From NCBI GenBank assembly GCA_947652605.1, contig CANTFG010000303.1:1-64000 (forward strand): 64,000 bases of DNA, in the 5' to 3' direction. Made by a program: the position numbers and the translations under genes. This stretch comes from Elmis aenea. Taxonomy: Eukaryota > Arthropoda > Insecta > Coleoptera > Elmidae. This document shows positions 10,130-21,790 of the stretch, one piece after another. A model generated the notes under the pieces. It had not been told where the DNA came from, searched no databases, and saw only the letters and a list, made by a program, of their open reading frames with translations. Numbering within the stretch: position 1 is the first letter of the stretch; each line of letters opens with the position of its first letter.

Positions 10130-10521
10130 TAAGGTACCCTAATTACCACGCATTACAGTATTATTTATAATATGCTTTTCACTGATTTATAACATGACCC
10201 CCGTTTATTTGGTCGGTAATAGAGGGTAAGGTTATAGGTTGGTCAAAGCTATTTTTTTAAAATAAATAATAAAAATGCAGCTTTTTTCGGACATTTAGGT
10301 ACTACTACCTCACTATGGTAAATGCTAGGATATACCGGCAAACCCCAAGTTATACAATTTGTCTGGTTTTAACCGTAACATATAAACTTGCTCAAAAAAG
10401 GAGATACCTACAAAGTGTTTTATAAAACTAGTTTGACAGATGACGCCGACGCATGCAGCGAATGGTTAAAAAAAAAAAATTAAAAATTTTATTGATAAAG
10501 CGTCTAAATATAACTTTAATT
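10130..10521. other. Spacer without recognised feature
   Basis: AT-rich sequence. I see no coding region or repeat edge apart from the target-site copy starting at 10522. Confidence 0.3.
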
Positions 10522-10534
10522 ACTTATCAATTCC

Positions 10535-11497
10535 TATAATGGAGTCCCGCAAGGCAGCATCTTAGGGCCAACCTTGTACCAACTGTACACCGCGGACTTG
10601 CCTTTGTCGCCAAATACTAAAACTGCAACCTTTGCAGTTTGCAGACGATACGGCCGTAATGGCGTCAGATAAAGATGCAAAAATAGTAACGAAGCACCTA
10701 CAGCAACATCTAAATAAAATTCAACATTGGTGTAGACGATGGAGAATCAAACTGAATGAACAAAAGTCCGTACAAATTACATTCACCCTAAAAAGAGACA
10801 GCTGCCAACCAGTCAATATGAATGGTAAGGAACTACCACAGGCAGAATCAGTTAAGTACCTGGGAATGCACCTCGACCGACGCATGAACTGGAGGACACA
10901 TATATGGCAGAAAAGGAAGCAGCTAGGAATAAAACTAAGCAAAATGTACTGGTTACTAGGAAGAAATTCAAAACTTTCATTACAAAATAAATTGCTCATC
11001 TACAAGTGCGTGCTTAAACCGGTCTGGACATACGGCCTGCAGTTGTGTGGTACAGCCGCTAACTCTAACATCGATATCCTAGAAAGGTTTCAAGCCAAAG
11101 TGTTGCGAATGCTAGTGGCCGTCCCATGGTTTGTTACGAACGAAATAATAAGACAGGACTTACAAATAGTGCCAGTAAAAGAAGAAATCAAAAAGTACTG
11201 CAAAAGATACAGGACAGGCTGTCAGCATCCCAACCACCTGGCCGCGAACCTGATCAATGAAGGGACAGACAAGCGAAGACTAAAGCGCTGGAGAACAGCA
11301 GACTTAATAGAACGTTATGAGTAGTAGATAAGTACATAGAAATAAGTTCTTATGTTTATTGAAGGAGTGGGTGCCACTGGGCAGCCACTTACATGTCTCT
11401 CTGTTACGTTATTTTTATTGTGTCAATGTCAAAGGATTTGTTTATTGTCTTCGGACAGATGGCAAATGTTCGGGGAGTTTTAAAAAAAAAAAAAAAA
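10535..11497 (+). mobile_element. 5'-truncated Jockey-like LINE with 13-bp target duplication
   Basis: It is nearly identical to 18265-19200. It starts inside the RT palm ([20 protein letters not shown]) and ends in a 16-base poly(A). ACTTATCAATTCC flanks it at 10522-10534 and 11498-11510. The thumb and C-terminal region are open at 10632-11324. A 7-bp tandem duplication (TTTGCAG) right at the F-A-D-D catalytic motif shifts the frame, so the copy is dead even as an RT fragment. Poly(A) plus a long duplication are hallmarks of target-primed reverse transcription. Confidence 0.93.
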
Positions 11498-11510
11498 ACT
11501 TATCAATTCC

Positions 11511-12055
11511 ACTTGTCATTTATATCCACATTTGAACAATGTTTAAACAATTGAATTACATTATCTTAAAGTGCATTGTTTAACTTCTTTATCAGATTTA
11601 CATTGAATGTAAATCCCCTCACTTATTGACAAATGATTGATTTTTTTTTGGTATTTATAAATTAGATTGTAACTGATTGATTACAAATCTATAAATCGAC
11701 CTTTAAATAACGTTATTTTCTAAAATTTCATGTAATCTTAGCTATAATCATAACGAGTACCTAGGTACTTGGAACAACATTAATATTGTGAATTTTCGTG
11801 TTAAAGAAGTTTTTGATTGCTGTAGTGCTCTTAAATTACTTAAATTATTAATGACATTATTAAATTGACCATCAATTTAATTGATTTAAAAAAAACTTTA
11901 TTTTTATAACGGTTTTTGCCTAAAAACCAGTTTTTTTCATAAAAAAACGGTTTACTGTAAAAAACCAATTTAACTTTTAAACCGGTTTTTGAAATTATTT
12001 ACAATAGGAATGCAAATTATGAAAAGATATTATCTATTTATAATTTTATAATATA
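11511..12055. other. AT-rich spacer
   Basis: No coding frame. Local short inverted repeats (AAAAACCAGTTTTT / AAAACGGTTT near 11925-11990) only. Confidence 0.3.
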
Positions 12056-12454
12056 TACAGGGTGTCCCAAATTCCGAGTGAATGCATGGGGATCTCGCTT
12101 ATCTTAAGAGGTACAAGGTCGGTTAAATTAGGACAAAGTTGCAAAATTAAATGCTCATCAAATATCTGCAAAGAAAAATTTCATGGCTGTTCTAGTTCAA
12201 AAGTTATACAAGAAAAATTGAAAAAATAGATTTTCGTTTTTTGGCCCTATTTCAGACACTTTTTAAGATATCGACTAACTGGAAGCATTTCTCCACGGCA
12301 ACTTCTTACGCTTGATATTTTGCGATAACAAAGAATTTCCAACAACGTTTCGTGTCTTCAGAACCATCATCAACTTCATTTTTTTAAATACGCCGAACTT
12401 TTTTATTCCTATAGTCGGATAGCATTTTGTCTTACATTTTGATTACAATGATAT

Positions 12455-14815
12455 ACAGCGTCATTCAAAAAGTCTGCAACAAATAGGAAAAAATTTTATT
12501 TTTGATTTCTCAAAACTTTTTATATTTGATAAAAGTTGGTGCATGGTCTAAAACTAATTTTAAGAGGAAAAAAAACTTGAATAAAAAGTCATAGGACACA
12601 GGATTTTAGCGATTTTTGAAATATTCGCAAGAGTAAAGTGCCCTTATTTTAAGAGATACAAAAAAAATGTATGGGAAAAAGTTATTTAGAATTTTAAAAT
12701 AGGGCTAGATTTTGACGGCCAAATTACAAATTTTACTTTTTATGAAATTTTAACATTCAAAAAGTCTGCAACAAATGGAAAAAAAAGTTATTATTGATTT
12801 CTCAGAAAATTTTGATCTCTACAAAAGTTGGTGCATGGTCTAAAACTAATATTAATATGAAAACAAATTCAATAAAAAGTCATAGGACACTAGATTTTAA
12901 CGATTTTTGAAATATTCGCAAGAGTAAAGTGCCCTTATTTTAAGAGATGCAAAAAACTTTTATAGGAAAAAGTTATTTAGAATCTTAAAATAGGGCTAAA
13001 TTTAAATTTTAACGGTCGAATTCTAATTTTGATTTTTTAAGAAATTTTAACATTCAAAAAGTCTGCAACAAATGGAAAAGTTTTTTATTATTGATTTCTC
13101 AGAAAATTTTATTCCTGATAAACGTTGGTGCATGGTCTAAAACTAATTTTGAGATAAAAAAAAAAGTTTGATAAAAAGTCATAGGACACTAGATTTTAAC
13201 GATGTTTGAAATATTCGCAGGAGTAAAGACCCGCTTTACTTTAGCAATAAAAATTGGCAATATTAAATATCTCCCTTAAAAAAAGAGATACAAACTTTAA
13301 ATTTTAGGAATAGTTAGAAATTCAAAGCCTCTACATGCCCATCCCGTTAAAAGAGTATTTGCCGCCCCCGAAGGCGGTAGGTCAAATGTCAAATTTTAAC
13401 GGAAGGCCGTGCCACCATTAAATTCACACCAATTGTAGCTTATACAACTATTAGATGATCCCCTTTCTCAAAATCGTTAAGCCGGCCTTCGATCGGCGGC
13501 GGCGATTTTTTAAAGATCATGTCATAAGTCTATTGCTGGGCCGAACGGACGACCATGCCACCTTCAAATTTACACTAATTATAGCTTATAGAACCAGTAG
13601 ATGATCCCCTGTCCCAAAATCGTTAAGCCGGCCTAATTACACCCTTATTTAAAAACAAACTTCGGCTCATTAAACGTTCATATGAAATATTAGCTAAATC
13701 GGCGGCGGCGAATATTTAAAGATCATGTCATAAGTCTATTGCTGGGCCGAACGGACGACCGTACCACCTTCAAATTCACACTAATTGTAGCTTATACAAC
13801 TAGCAGATGATCTCCTATCTCAAAACCGTTTAGGCGGCCTTGGATCCGCGGCGGCGATTATTTAAAGATAAGGTAATAAATCTATTGCTGGGCCGAACGG
13901 ATAGACTTATGACATGATTTTTAAAAATTCTCCGCCACCGATCGAAGGCCGGCTTAACGATTTTGAGATAGGGGATCATCTGCTGGGTCTATAAGCTACA
14001 ATTGGTGTGAATTTGAAGGTGGCACGGTTTTCCGTTCGGCCCAGCAATAGACATGACATGATTTTTAAAAATTTGCCGCCGCCGATCGAAGGCCGGCTTA
14101 ACGATTTTGAGATAGAGGATCATCTACTGGTTCTATAAGCTACAATTGGTGTGAATTTGAAGGTGGTACGATCGTCCGTTCGGCCCAGCAATAGACTTAT
14201 GACATGATTTTTAAAAAATCGCCGCCGCCGATTGAAGGCCGGCTTAACGATTTTGAGATAGAGGATCATCTACTGGTTGTATAAGCTACAATTGGTATGA
14301 ATTTAATGGTGGCACGGCCTTCCGTTAAAATTTGACATTTGACCTACCGCCTCCGGGGGCGGCAAATATTTTTTTAACGGGATGAGCATGTAGAGGCTTT
14401 TAATTCCTAACTATTTCTAATATTTGAAGTTTGTATCTCTTTTTAAGGGAGTTATTTAATATTGCCAATTTTTATTGCTAAAGTAACGCGGGTGGAGTAA
14501 AGTGCCTTTATTTTAAGAGATACAAACAAATTTATAAGAAAAAATTATTTAAAATCTCAAAATAAAGCTCGATTTAAACTTTGACGGTCAAATTCCAATT
14601 TTTGATTTTTAAGAAAATTTAAGCACTTTACTCTTGTGAATATTTTAAAAATCGCTAAAATCTAGTGTCCTATGACTTTTTACCGAACTTTTTTTTATCC
14701 TTAAATCAGTTTTAGACCATGCACCAACTTTTATCAAGAATAAAATTTTATAAGAAATCAATAATAAAAAACTTTTCCATTTGTTGCAGACTTTTTGAAT
14801 GACGCTGTGTATGAC
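12455..14815. repeat. Inner palindrome with ACAGCGTCATTCAAAAAGTC ends and tandem units
   Basis: ACAGCGTCATTCAAAAAGTC at 12455 faces GACTTTTTGAATGACGCTGT at about 14793-14813. The left arm carries three tandem copies of a roughly 270-300-bp unit (AAAAGTCTGCAACAAATGG ... AGTCATAGGACAC ... GCAAGAGTAAAGTGCCC) and the right arm one. The same family is at 54418-55203. Confidence 0.75.
13330..14450. repeat. Mirror array: three direct then three inverted ~150-bp units
   Basis: Units containing CCACCTTCAAATTCACAC, TTGTAGCTTATA, TCGTTAAGCCGGCC and CTATTGCTGGGCCGAACGG run three times toward the centre near 13905 and then three times in inverse orientation. The outer ends are GCCGCCCCCGAAGGCGG and its mirror. 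The region is much richer in GC than its surroundings. No ORF. Confidence 0.75.
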
Positions 14816-14869
14816 ACTTAATATCTAACATGATATTTTACCACAAAATTTTAAGTAAAACTTATTTTG

Positions 14870-15470
14870 TCGAATTTTGGAATCAAAGAATCTTATACAA
14901 ACAAAAAAAACAATTCTTTTGTTTTTGTTCTGTTAAAACTGTCACTTTGACGTTAATTTGATTGTGATTAATTGTATAATTTGCAACCAGCTAGAAATTC
15001 TTTGATATTTGTGCTTTTGCTCGCAATTTTTATTTTCAGTACATTCTGGTAGTACATTTTTAATTAATTAATTTATTCGCTATCCCTTCGTGTATTGCGA
15101 GTATTGTTAAAATAATTTTCGTCAATTATGGAAAATAAAAGGTGTTACAATAATATGATATTGTAATTGATTTTAATGAAGTATTGAATAAACTGTTGAA
15201 AATTAAAAAGCATGCCATGGGAAAACAAAAGTTTGTGTGTATTATGACATTTCTCGAATTCCTTAAAAAGTGTTGATTGTCATATTTAATTAAAAAAAGC
15301 ACAAATTCAAAGAATTTCTAGCTGGTTGCAAATTATACAATTAATCACAATCATATTAACGTCAAAGTGACAGTTTTAACAGAACAAAAACAAAACAAAA
15401 AATTATTCTGTTTTTATTTTGCTTTTTTTTTGTACAAGATCATTTGATTCAAAAATTGGACAAAATGAGT
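14870..15470. repeat. Inverted-repeat element
   Basis: Around 14950-15010, TAATTGTATAATTTGCAACC followed by AGCTAGAAATTCTTTG is mirrored at 15310-15355. GTCACTTTGACGTTAA and TTAACGTCAAAGTGAC face each other outside that. The central 300 bp is unique and non-coding. Confidence 0.65.
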
Positions 15471-15809
15471 TTTTCTCAAAATTTTGTAGTAAAATATCAT
15501 TTTAGATATGAGGTGTCATATACCATTGAAATCAGAACACAAAATGCTATCCGACTATAAGATTAAAAATTTTTCGCTGTATTTAAAAAAAATGAAGTTG
15601 ATGATGGTTCTGAAGAGACGAAACGTTGTTGGAAATTCTGTTATCTCAAAATATAAAGCGTAAGAAGTTGCCACCGAGAAGTGCTTCCAGATTGTCGATA
15701 TCTTAAAAAATTTAGGAAAAACGAAAATCAATTTTTTCAATTTTTCTTGAATAACTTTTGAACTAAGACAGCTATGAAAATTTTCTTTGCAGATATTTGA
15801 TGAGCATGG

Positions 15810-18800
15810 AATGCCAACGGCTTGGCTCAAAGGAGCCATGAACTCAAATTATTTTTAATCACACACAATATAGATATAATGCTGGTCTCCGAGACACACT
15901 ACACCAAGAAAAACTACTTGCGGATACCAAGATACACAATATATACCACTCAACACCCCGACGGAACAGCGCACGGGGGGACAGCCGTGATTATTAAAAC
16001 AGCCATAAAACATCACGAAAACGAAAAATTTGATAAGGATTATTTGCAGGCAACTGGTATCACAGTAGAAGACTGGCATGGCCCGCTTACTATCAATGCC
16101 ATTTATAGCCCACCTAAACATTCAATTAAAGAAGAGCAATACACCAACTTTTTTAAAACCCTAGGCAACAGATTCTTGGCGGGCGGGGACTACAACGCTA
16201 AGCATCCGTGGTGAGGTTCACGGTCACACGTACCTACCCCGAAAGGTCGACAGTTGTACCAATCAATGTTGAAAAATCACTTAGTCCCACTATCAACGGG
16301 AAAACCCACTTACTGGCCGTCAGACCGCAGGAAAACACCCGATGTTATCGACTTCTGCATATTGAAAGGTATTGCCGTGAACTGCACAAAAATCGAAGGA
16401 TGTCTAGACCTATCATCGGACCACTCTCCCTTAATAATTACCATAAGTGCTCAACTGTTACGCAAAGTAAAACCCCCTATATTATACAACAAAAAAACCA
16501 ATTGGGAACTTTTTAGAACAATATTAACAGAACGAATTAATAGCAAAATTCCACTATCTAACAAAATTGATCTTGAAAACGCAATCGATGAACTAAACCG
16601 GCACATACAGGAGGCAGCATGGGAGGCTACCCCAAACAAAAATAGTACAGAAAAACACATTGACTGCTCAAGAAACATAAAAATAAAAATCATAGAAAAA
16701 AGAAAACTTAGAAAGAAATGGCAAGACTCGAGATCACCACACGACAAAGCCAACCTAAATAAGGCCATAAAACAATTAAAGAAACTAATAGATGAAGAAA
16801 AAAACACGGCAATAGCAGAATACCTGCAGGGACTTTCGGGAACTGAAGTAACAGACTACTCTCTATGGAAAGCTACTAAGCAGATTAAACAGCCACAGCA
16901 ACACTTCCCACCGCTTAAAACTGACAAAAATAAATGGGCAAGAAGCAATGAGGATAAAGCCGAAATTTTCGTCAAACACCTAAAAACTGTGTTCGAACCC
17001 TTCCCCAGTGAAACACCCGAAGCAGATGACCCAGAGATACGACGCTACCTAGAAGTTGCTCATCAAATGGAACTGCCAATTAAAAAAATTGAGCCAAAAG
17101 AAGTAAAAAACACCATACAAAAGGATCTAAATGATAAAAAGGCACCAGGTTATGATCTCATTACGGGTAAGGTACTGAAAGAATTGCCGGAAGAGGCAAT
17201 TAGGCAAATAACGTTTATTTTTAACAGGGGTTTGGAGCAGTCCAATTTTTTAGTTGCTCCGCTCCAGCTCCGCTCCGGCATCAAGATGCCTGCTCCAGCT
17301 CCGCTCCCGCTCCGCTCCGCGCTCCAAATATTAATAAAATAAGTTTTTTATATACAAATTTGTTTTTAAAAACAAAGCTAAAATTTTATGAGATATGTGG
17401 AAATGGACCAAAAATTACAATATTTGACCCTAAGAAACAAGTGAAGTTAAATAAATGAACAAATTATTGATCTTCAAAAGTTAAAAAAAAAAAAAAGTTC
17501 TTTAAAATTTTTCAAAATTCAAATACAAAATAATGAAAATTAATATTCAGAAAAGTTACATTATAATAATTTTACTTCAAAAAATCTAATTTAGTTTATT
17601 TATAATTTTATTAACTACTATACCCATGAGAATAATTCATTTAAAAAAAATGTAGTTTATAATAGTAAAGTGGAGCAGTGGAGCAATCAAAATTCTTTGC
17701 TCCGGGCTCCTCTTCCGCTCCGGGCAAAAACCCATTGCTCCACTGCTCCGCGCTCCAGCTCCGCGCTCCGCTCCAAACCCCTGATTTTTAATGCCGTGTT
17801 GCGACTGACCTGCTTTCCAGCGCAATGGAAGGTCGCTCAAATAATTCTACTACCCAAGCCAGGAAAAAATCCTGAGGAAGCGAGGTCATACAGACCAATT
17901 AATTTATTACCGGTAATGTCAAAGGTCCTCGAAAAATTACTTCTTAAGAGAATCAAACCATGCCTCGAGAAAAACCAACTGATTCCAATGCACCAATTCG
18001 GCTTTAGGGAGAGGCACTCCACTATAGAACAAGTCCACAGGTTGGTGCGACAAATAAATAATGACTTCGACGAAAAAAAATATAGCTGTGCAGTCTTCCT
18101 GGACGTGTCACAAGCATTTGATAAGGTCTGGCACACGGGCCTTCTTTATAAAATCAAAAAACAGATGCCTTATAACATCTACGAAGTACTAAAATCTTAC
18201 ATTAGCGAGAGACACTTCCAGGTAAGACAACAAGATATTTACACTGACCTGCACCCGATCTATAGTGGAGTCCCGCAAGGCAGCATCTTGGGGCCAACCT
18301 TGTATCAACTGTACACCGCGGACTTGCCTTTGTCGCCAAATACTAAAACTGCAACCTTTGCAGACGATACGGCCGTAATGGCGTCAGATAAAGATGCAAA
18401 AATAGTAACGAAGCACCTACAGCAACATCTAAATAAAATTCAACATTGGTGTAGACGATGGAGAATCAAACTGAATGAGCAAAAGTCCGTACAAATTACA
18501 TTCACCCTAAAAAGAGACAGCTGCCAACCAGTCAATATGAATGGTAAGGAACTACCACAGGCAGAATCAGTTAAGTACCTGGGAATGCACCTCGACCGAC
18601 GCATGAACTGGAGGACACATATATGGCAGAAAAGGAAGCAGCTAGGAATAAAACTAAGCAAAATGTACTGGTTACTAGGAAGAAATTCAAAACTTTCATT
18701 ACAAAATAAATTGCTCATCTACAAGTGCGTGCTTAAACCGGTCTGGACATACGGCCTGCAGTTGTGGGGTACAGCCGCTAACTCTAACATCGATATCCTA

Positions 18801-19043
18801 GAAAGGTTTCAGGCCAAAGTGTTGCGAATGCTAGTGGACGCCCCATGGTTTGTTACGAACGAAATAATAAGACAGGACTTACAAATAGTGCCAGTAAAAG
18901 AAGAAATCAAAAAGTACTGCAAAAGATACAGGACAGGCTGTCAGCATCCCAACCACCTGGCCGCGAACCTGATCAATGAAGGGACAGACAAGCGAAGACT
19001 AAAGCGCTGGAGAACAGCAGACTTAATAGAACGTTATGAGTAG
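15810..19043 (+). pseudogene. Jockey-like ORF2: endonuclease and reverse transcriptase
   Basis: The APE endonuclease spans about codons 1-190: SETHYTKKNY with the catalytic glutamate, INAIYSPP, AGGDYNAKHPW with the Asp/Asn pair, and SSDHSPLI with the final His. A linker rich in Lys/Arg follows. The RT begins KKAPGYDLITGKVLK and continues after the MITE with RPINLLPVMSKVLEKLL, VFLDVSQAFDKVW (first catalytic Asp), [16 protein letters not shown] and TATFADDTAVMAS (catalytic Asp pair), then a thumb and short C-terminus. Only one nonsense codon (16212-16214, in HPWWGSR) breaks the frame besides the insertion, and the frame resumes exactly after the MITE plus one copy of its target. Recently dead. 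Confidence 0.93.
17225..17783. mobile_element. hAT MITE inserted in the LINE reverse transcriptase
   Basis: CAGGGGTTTGGAGC and GCTCCAAACCCCTG termini with the exact octamer ATTTTTAA at 17217-17224 and 17784-17791. The subterminal regions are strings of GCTCC words (GCTCCGCTCCAGCTCCGCTC) in inverted orientation. The core is AT-rich and non-coding. Confidence 0.95.
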
Positions 19044-19527
19044 TAGATAAGTACATAGAAATAAGTTCTTATGTTTATTGAAGGAGTGGGTGCCACTGGG
19101 CAGCCACTTACATGTCTCTCTGTTACGTTATTTTAATTGTGTCAATGTCAAAGGATTTGTTTATTGTCTTCGGACAGATGGCAAATGTTCTGGGAGAAAA
19201 AAAAAAAGAAAAAAAAAATTTGATGAGCATCTATTTCCGCAACTTTGCCCTAATTTAACCGACCTCGTAGCTCTTCAGATAAGCGTGATCCCCATGCATT
19301 TACTCGAATTTGGGCTGTTGTAATAAGCGAGATCCCCATGCTTAAACTCGAATTTCAATCACCCTGTATATTGTATTTAGTCATAATTAATGTTTCCTTA
19401 ACAATTTAGGACAATTGAAGTGGTGCGCCGTGTTCAGAAATTGAAAAAACTGTTTTTTTTTGCGCTCCTGTCCGTTTTGTTTACTTTTGGATAGTATCTA
19501 GTTAGCAGTCAAACGGAGGGCGATATA

Positions 19528-20175
19528 AGGTGCGTTCGGGACGTGCGCTCTTTTTGCTTTATTTGCTCTTTCTTGCTCCACAGCGTTCGGGAGTAAAAAA
19601 GATCGCTCTGAAGGGCGTTCGGGACTGCATAAGTGGAGTAAATAAATCTACTCTAATTTGCACCACCGCTGAAGCTGGGGCAAGCTGAGCTCGCGAAAGA
19701 AGACATGCGCATTACGGATTGTCTACGTTTGAATTCTTTGAATTGCCAGGTACAGCATAAGAATAAGATACAGTTAACATCCAGGCTTCGTGTTATTGTG
19801 TTGCATTAGTTAACAACAATTTCTTGTGGACAGTAATTAACTTTCGATGTAATTCCCTATTATTAAAACAAAATTTTGGGAAGTTAAATGGTTTCATATC
19901 ATGACATTTTACATCAATTTTATAACCAAATAATCTAACAAATTCGAAGCAATACAATGTGTTGCTTGTTTTACTTACAATGATGTCTGTTTAGACCGGT
20001 CTACAACAAAATAGTGAGGTTACCTTTATATTTGAAATATCCGCTGATTTTCTGCACTTACACGTCCCGAACGCACAAGATTTACTCTTGAAGGCTCTGA
20101 GACCACGTGATTACAATCTTACTCCAATCCTGTCCAATCCACTCCAATCTGGGAGCGTGCGTCCCGAACGCACCT
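19528..20175. mobile_element. 648-bp TIR element
   Basis: AGGTGCGTTCGGGACG at left is mirrored by CGTCCCGAACGCACCT at right, with flanking ATA on both sides (19525-19527, 20176-20178). GCGTTCGGGA is repeated near the left end (19583, 19616). A 3-bp AT-rich duplication is reminiscent of PIF/Harbinger but is not proof. No ORF. Confidence 0.75.
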
Positions 20176-20299
20176 ATAAACAGTCTTAAGCCTTACCCGC
20201 TAAAGCGGGCGTTTTAAAATGGTTTAGTGGTATCCAGGAACACAAAAATTGCAAATAACCTGTGGTATGTGACGTCACATTAATATCGTTTCGCAGCGC

Positions 20300-20372
20300 G
20301 TTGCATACAGAGCTGCGCAAAAGTATGGAAATAGGCCAACATCTAGAATACTGTCAAGGATATAACAAAAAA
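20300..20372 (+). repeat. Foldback end GCTGCGCAAAAGTATGGAAA
   Basis: GCTGCGCAAAAGTATGGAAA ... CATCTAGAATACTG is closely similar to 40260-40320 and to the reverse complement of 45350-45412. It is a terminal fragment of the foldback family described at 40256-45413. Confidence 0.6.
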
Positions 20373-20391
20373 AATTGATATCTGACAATTA

Positions 20392-21369
20392 AGGCCTAGC
20401 GCACATTGACACGCAGTTGACTGACGCAGGGCAGGTACAGTTTCTCTGATTCCATGTTTGGAGATAAGACACCGCGAATTGAGACGCAGAACAATGCAGC
20501 GCAGTACTGCGCCGTTTTCACCTGCCCCACACTTGTGGATCTTACACAGAAACTGTGTCGTATCGCCACTCGCGCTCCTTTGAGTATTTTGATTTGATTG
20601 TGTCTTTTCTTTAAATGGAATCATTAGAAGTAAAATTAATTGAATCGTTGTGTAACTACCCTGTGATTTACGACACCAGCCATTTACAACAAATGAAAAC
20701 GAAATTTAAACAGGTAATTTGGATAAAAATCACCAACCGTGTTAGTGTAAATTACACTCCCCTAAAAATTTTGAGCGAAGCAGCACCCTCAAATTTTTTA
20801 AATATTTAACAACTTTAAGATAGCAGCGGCAATTATTTTTGAAGTTAGATAATAGTTTCGCAAACGTTTTGCACAAGTAAAACTTTTAAAATATTACACA
20901 GGGCATTTGCTACGCTTTGTCAAATTCAATGGAAATAAAAAATGTGAATAATTTTTTTATTACAATAGTTTAGTTTTTTTTTTATGTGTACAGAATTAGA
21001 TTGTACTTAGATAATTTAAAGTTAGTTTCTTACCTATATTTATTAATTTCCGGGCTATCGTGATTTATATGTTAATTGCAGGGGCAAATAGAATATTTCA
21101 TAGTAGGGAGACAAAACTAGAGTATTTTTTGAACAATTAAAACACAACAAATAAAAAATTTATTTATATTTCTATAAGAATATGCAAAAATATATAGATT
21201 ACTGTGTTGAAAAAAATAACTTTCCAATGTTTAAATATTAATTAATTTGACAATGCGTAAACTGCCGCGCAGAACTGCTGTCCAATGTACGCGGACAACT
21301 GTGCCTCATTGTTTTCTGCCCTGTCTGGCCTGCTCTGCCCGTACTGCGCCACGCAGTTCAATGTGCGCC
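20392..21369. mobile_element. PIF/Harbinger-like non-autonomous element with MADF exon
   Basis: TTA flanks both ends (20389-20391, 21370-21372). The left end AGGCCTAGCGCACATTGA pairs imperfectly with the right end TCAATGTGCGCC, and both subterminal regions hold related CGCAGT and GGCAG words. A 3-bp TTA duplication and a MADF/Myb-type accessory gene are both typical of PIF/Harbinger transposons. No DDE nuclease gene is present. Confidence 0.6.
20615..20713 (+). pseudogene. MADF-domain first exon
   Basis: ATG starts a 33-codon frame with LIESLCNYPVIYDTSH, which matches the opening of MADF (Adf-1 type) DNA-binding domains: a Leu-Ile-X-X-Val/Leu helix, a Pro, then a Tyr-Asp turn. It ends exactly at CAG|GTAATT, a good splice donor. 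No following exon completing the domain can be seen before the right terminus, so the gene is truncated. The family assignment is from the motif only. Confidence 0.5.
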
Positions 21370-21404
21370 TTAGCTTATGGTTGGTTTCGGATTCAATGCT
21401 AACA

Positions 21405-21790
21405 TTGACGTTGCAATACGACTTCCGGTTCAACCGGTAACGGACCCAAACTTTGACATTTTAAATAGCACACTGTATATTTTTATATTTTTGGATTCAA
21501 CTTTTACTGTGTTTTAAGAAATGTAAACGTTATATGGGCCTAAAGCTAAGCGTTTTCGTGAAATTTACATTTTTATAAAAATTTTGACTGACAGCACTTT
21601 CAAAAATTTTCAACATTCAAAAACTTTGAAAAGGCAGTAGCAATTCGTTTAAAACTTAAATTGAGAATAGATAAACTAACACTTCGCACTAGCTATATTT
21701 TTATATTATTATACAGGGCGTTTTTTACTCTAGGTCAAACTTATAAAACTTTAAACATCGATAACTCATTTTTTAAGTAGGTCGTGAAGG
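21405..21790. repeat. Single arm of foldback family C (left-arm orientation)
   Basis: TTGCAATACGACTTCCGGTT followed by the CACTGTATATTTT region and the ATCGATAACTCATTTTTTAA end parallels 43776-44150. Non-coding. Confidence 0.65.

Larger units (their letters stand above)
15808..19217 (+). mobile_element. Near-complete Jockey-like LINE (5'-truncated) with 13-bp duplication
   Basis: ATTTGATGAGCAT flanks the element at 15795-15807 and 19218-19230. It ends in an A-rich tail (19197-19217). It begins at the WNANGLAQ start of the apurinic endonuclease, so ORF1 and the 5' UTR are absent, but ORF2 is otherwise almost complete. ORF2 has one TGG-to-TGA stop at 16212 and a hAT MITE insertion (17225-17783). 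The 3' part is nearly identical to the fragment at 10535-11497. Confidence 0.95.
12056..19368. mobile_element. Large nested palindromic (foldback) element with TACAGGGTGTCCC ends
   Basis: The left end TACAGGGTGTCCCAAATTC...GCATGGGGATCTCGCTTA is mirrored at the right by TAAGCGAGATCCCCATGC...CACCCTGTA. The left arm 12056-12450 matches the right arm 15470-15807 plus 19218-19368, which is split by a LINE. Nested inside are a second palindrome (12455-14815), a third GC-richer one (13330-14450) and a hairpin (14870-15470). No transposase is present. Removing the LINE leaves roughly 3.9 kb of almost wholly self-complementary DNA. Confidence 0.75.

Noticed and set aside
13330..14450. CRISPR-like array
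   Set aside because: Units are about 150 bp, mirror-symmetric and lack unique spacers. The genome is eukaryotic.
18440..18718. Minus-strand open frame repeated at 10721-10999
   Set aside because: Antisense shadow of the Jockey RT thumb. Its duplication only reflects the two LINE copies.
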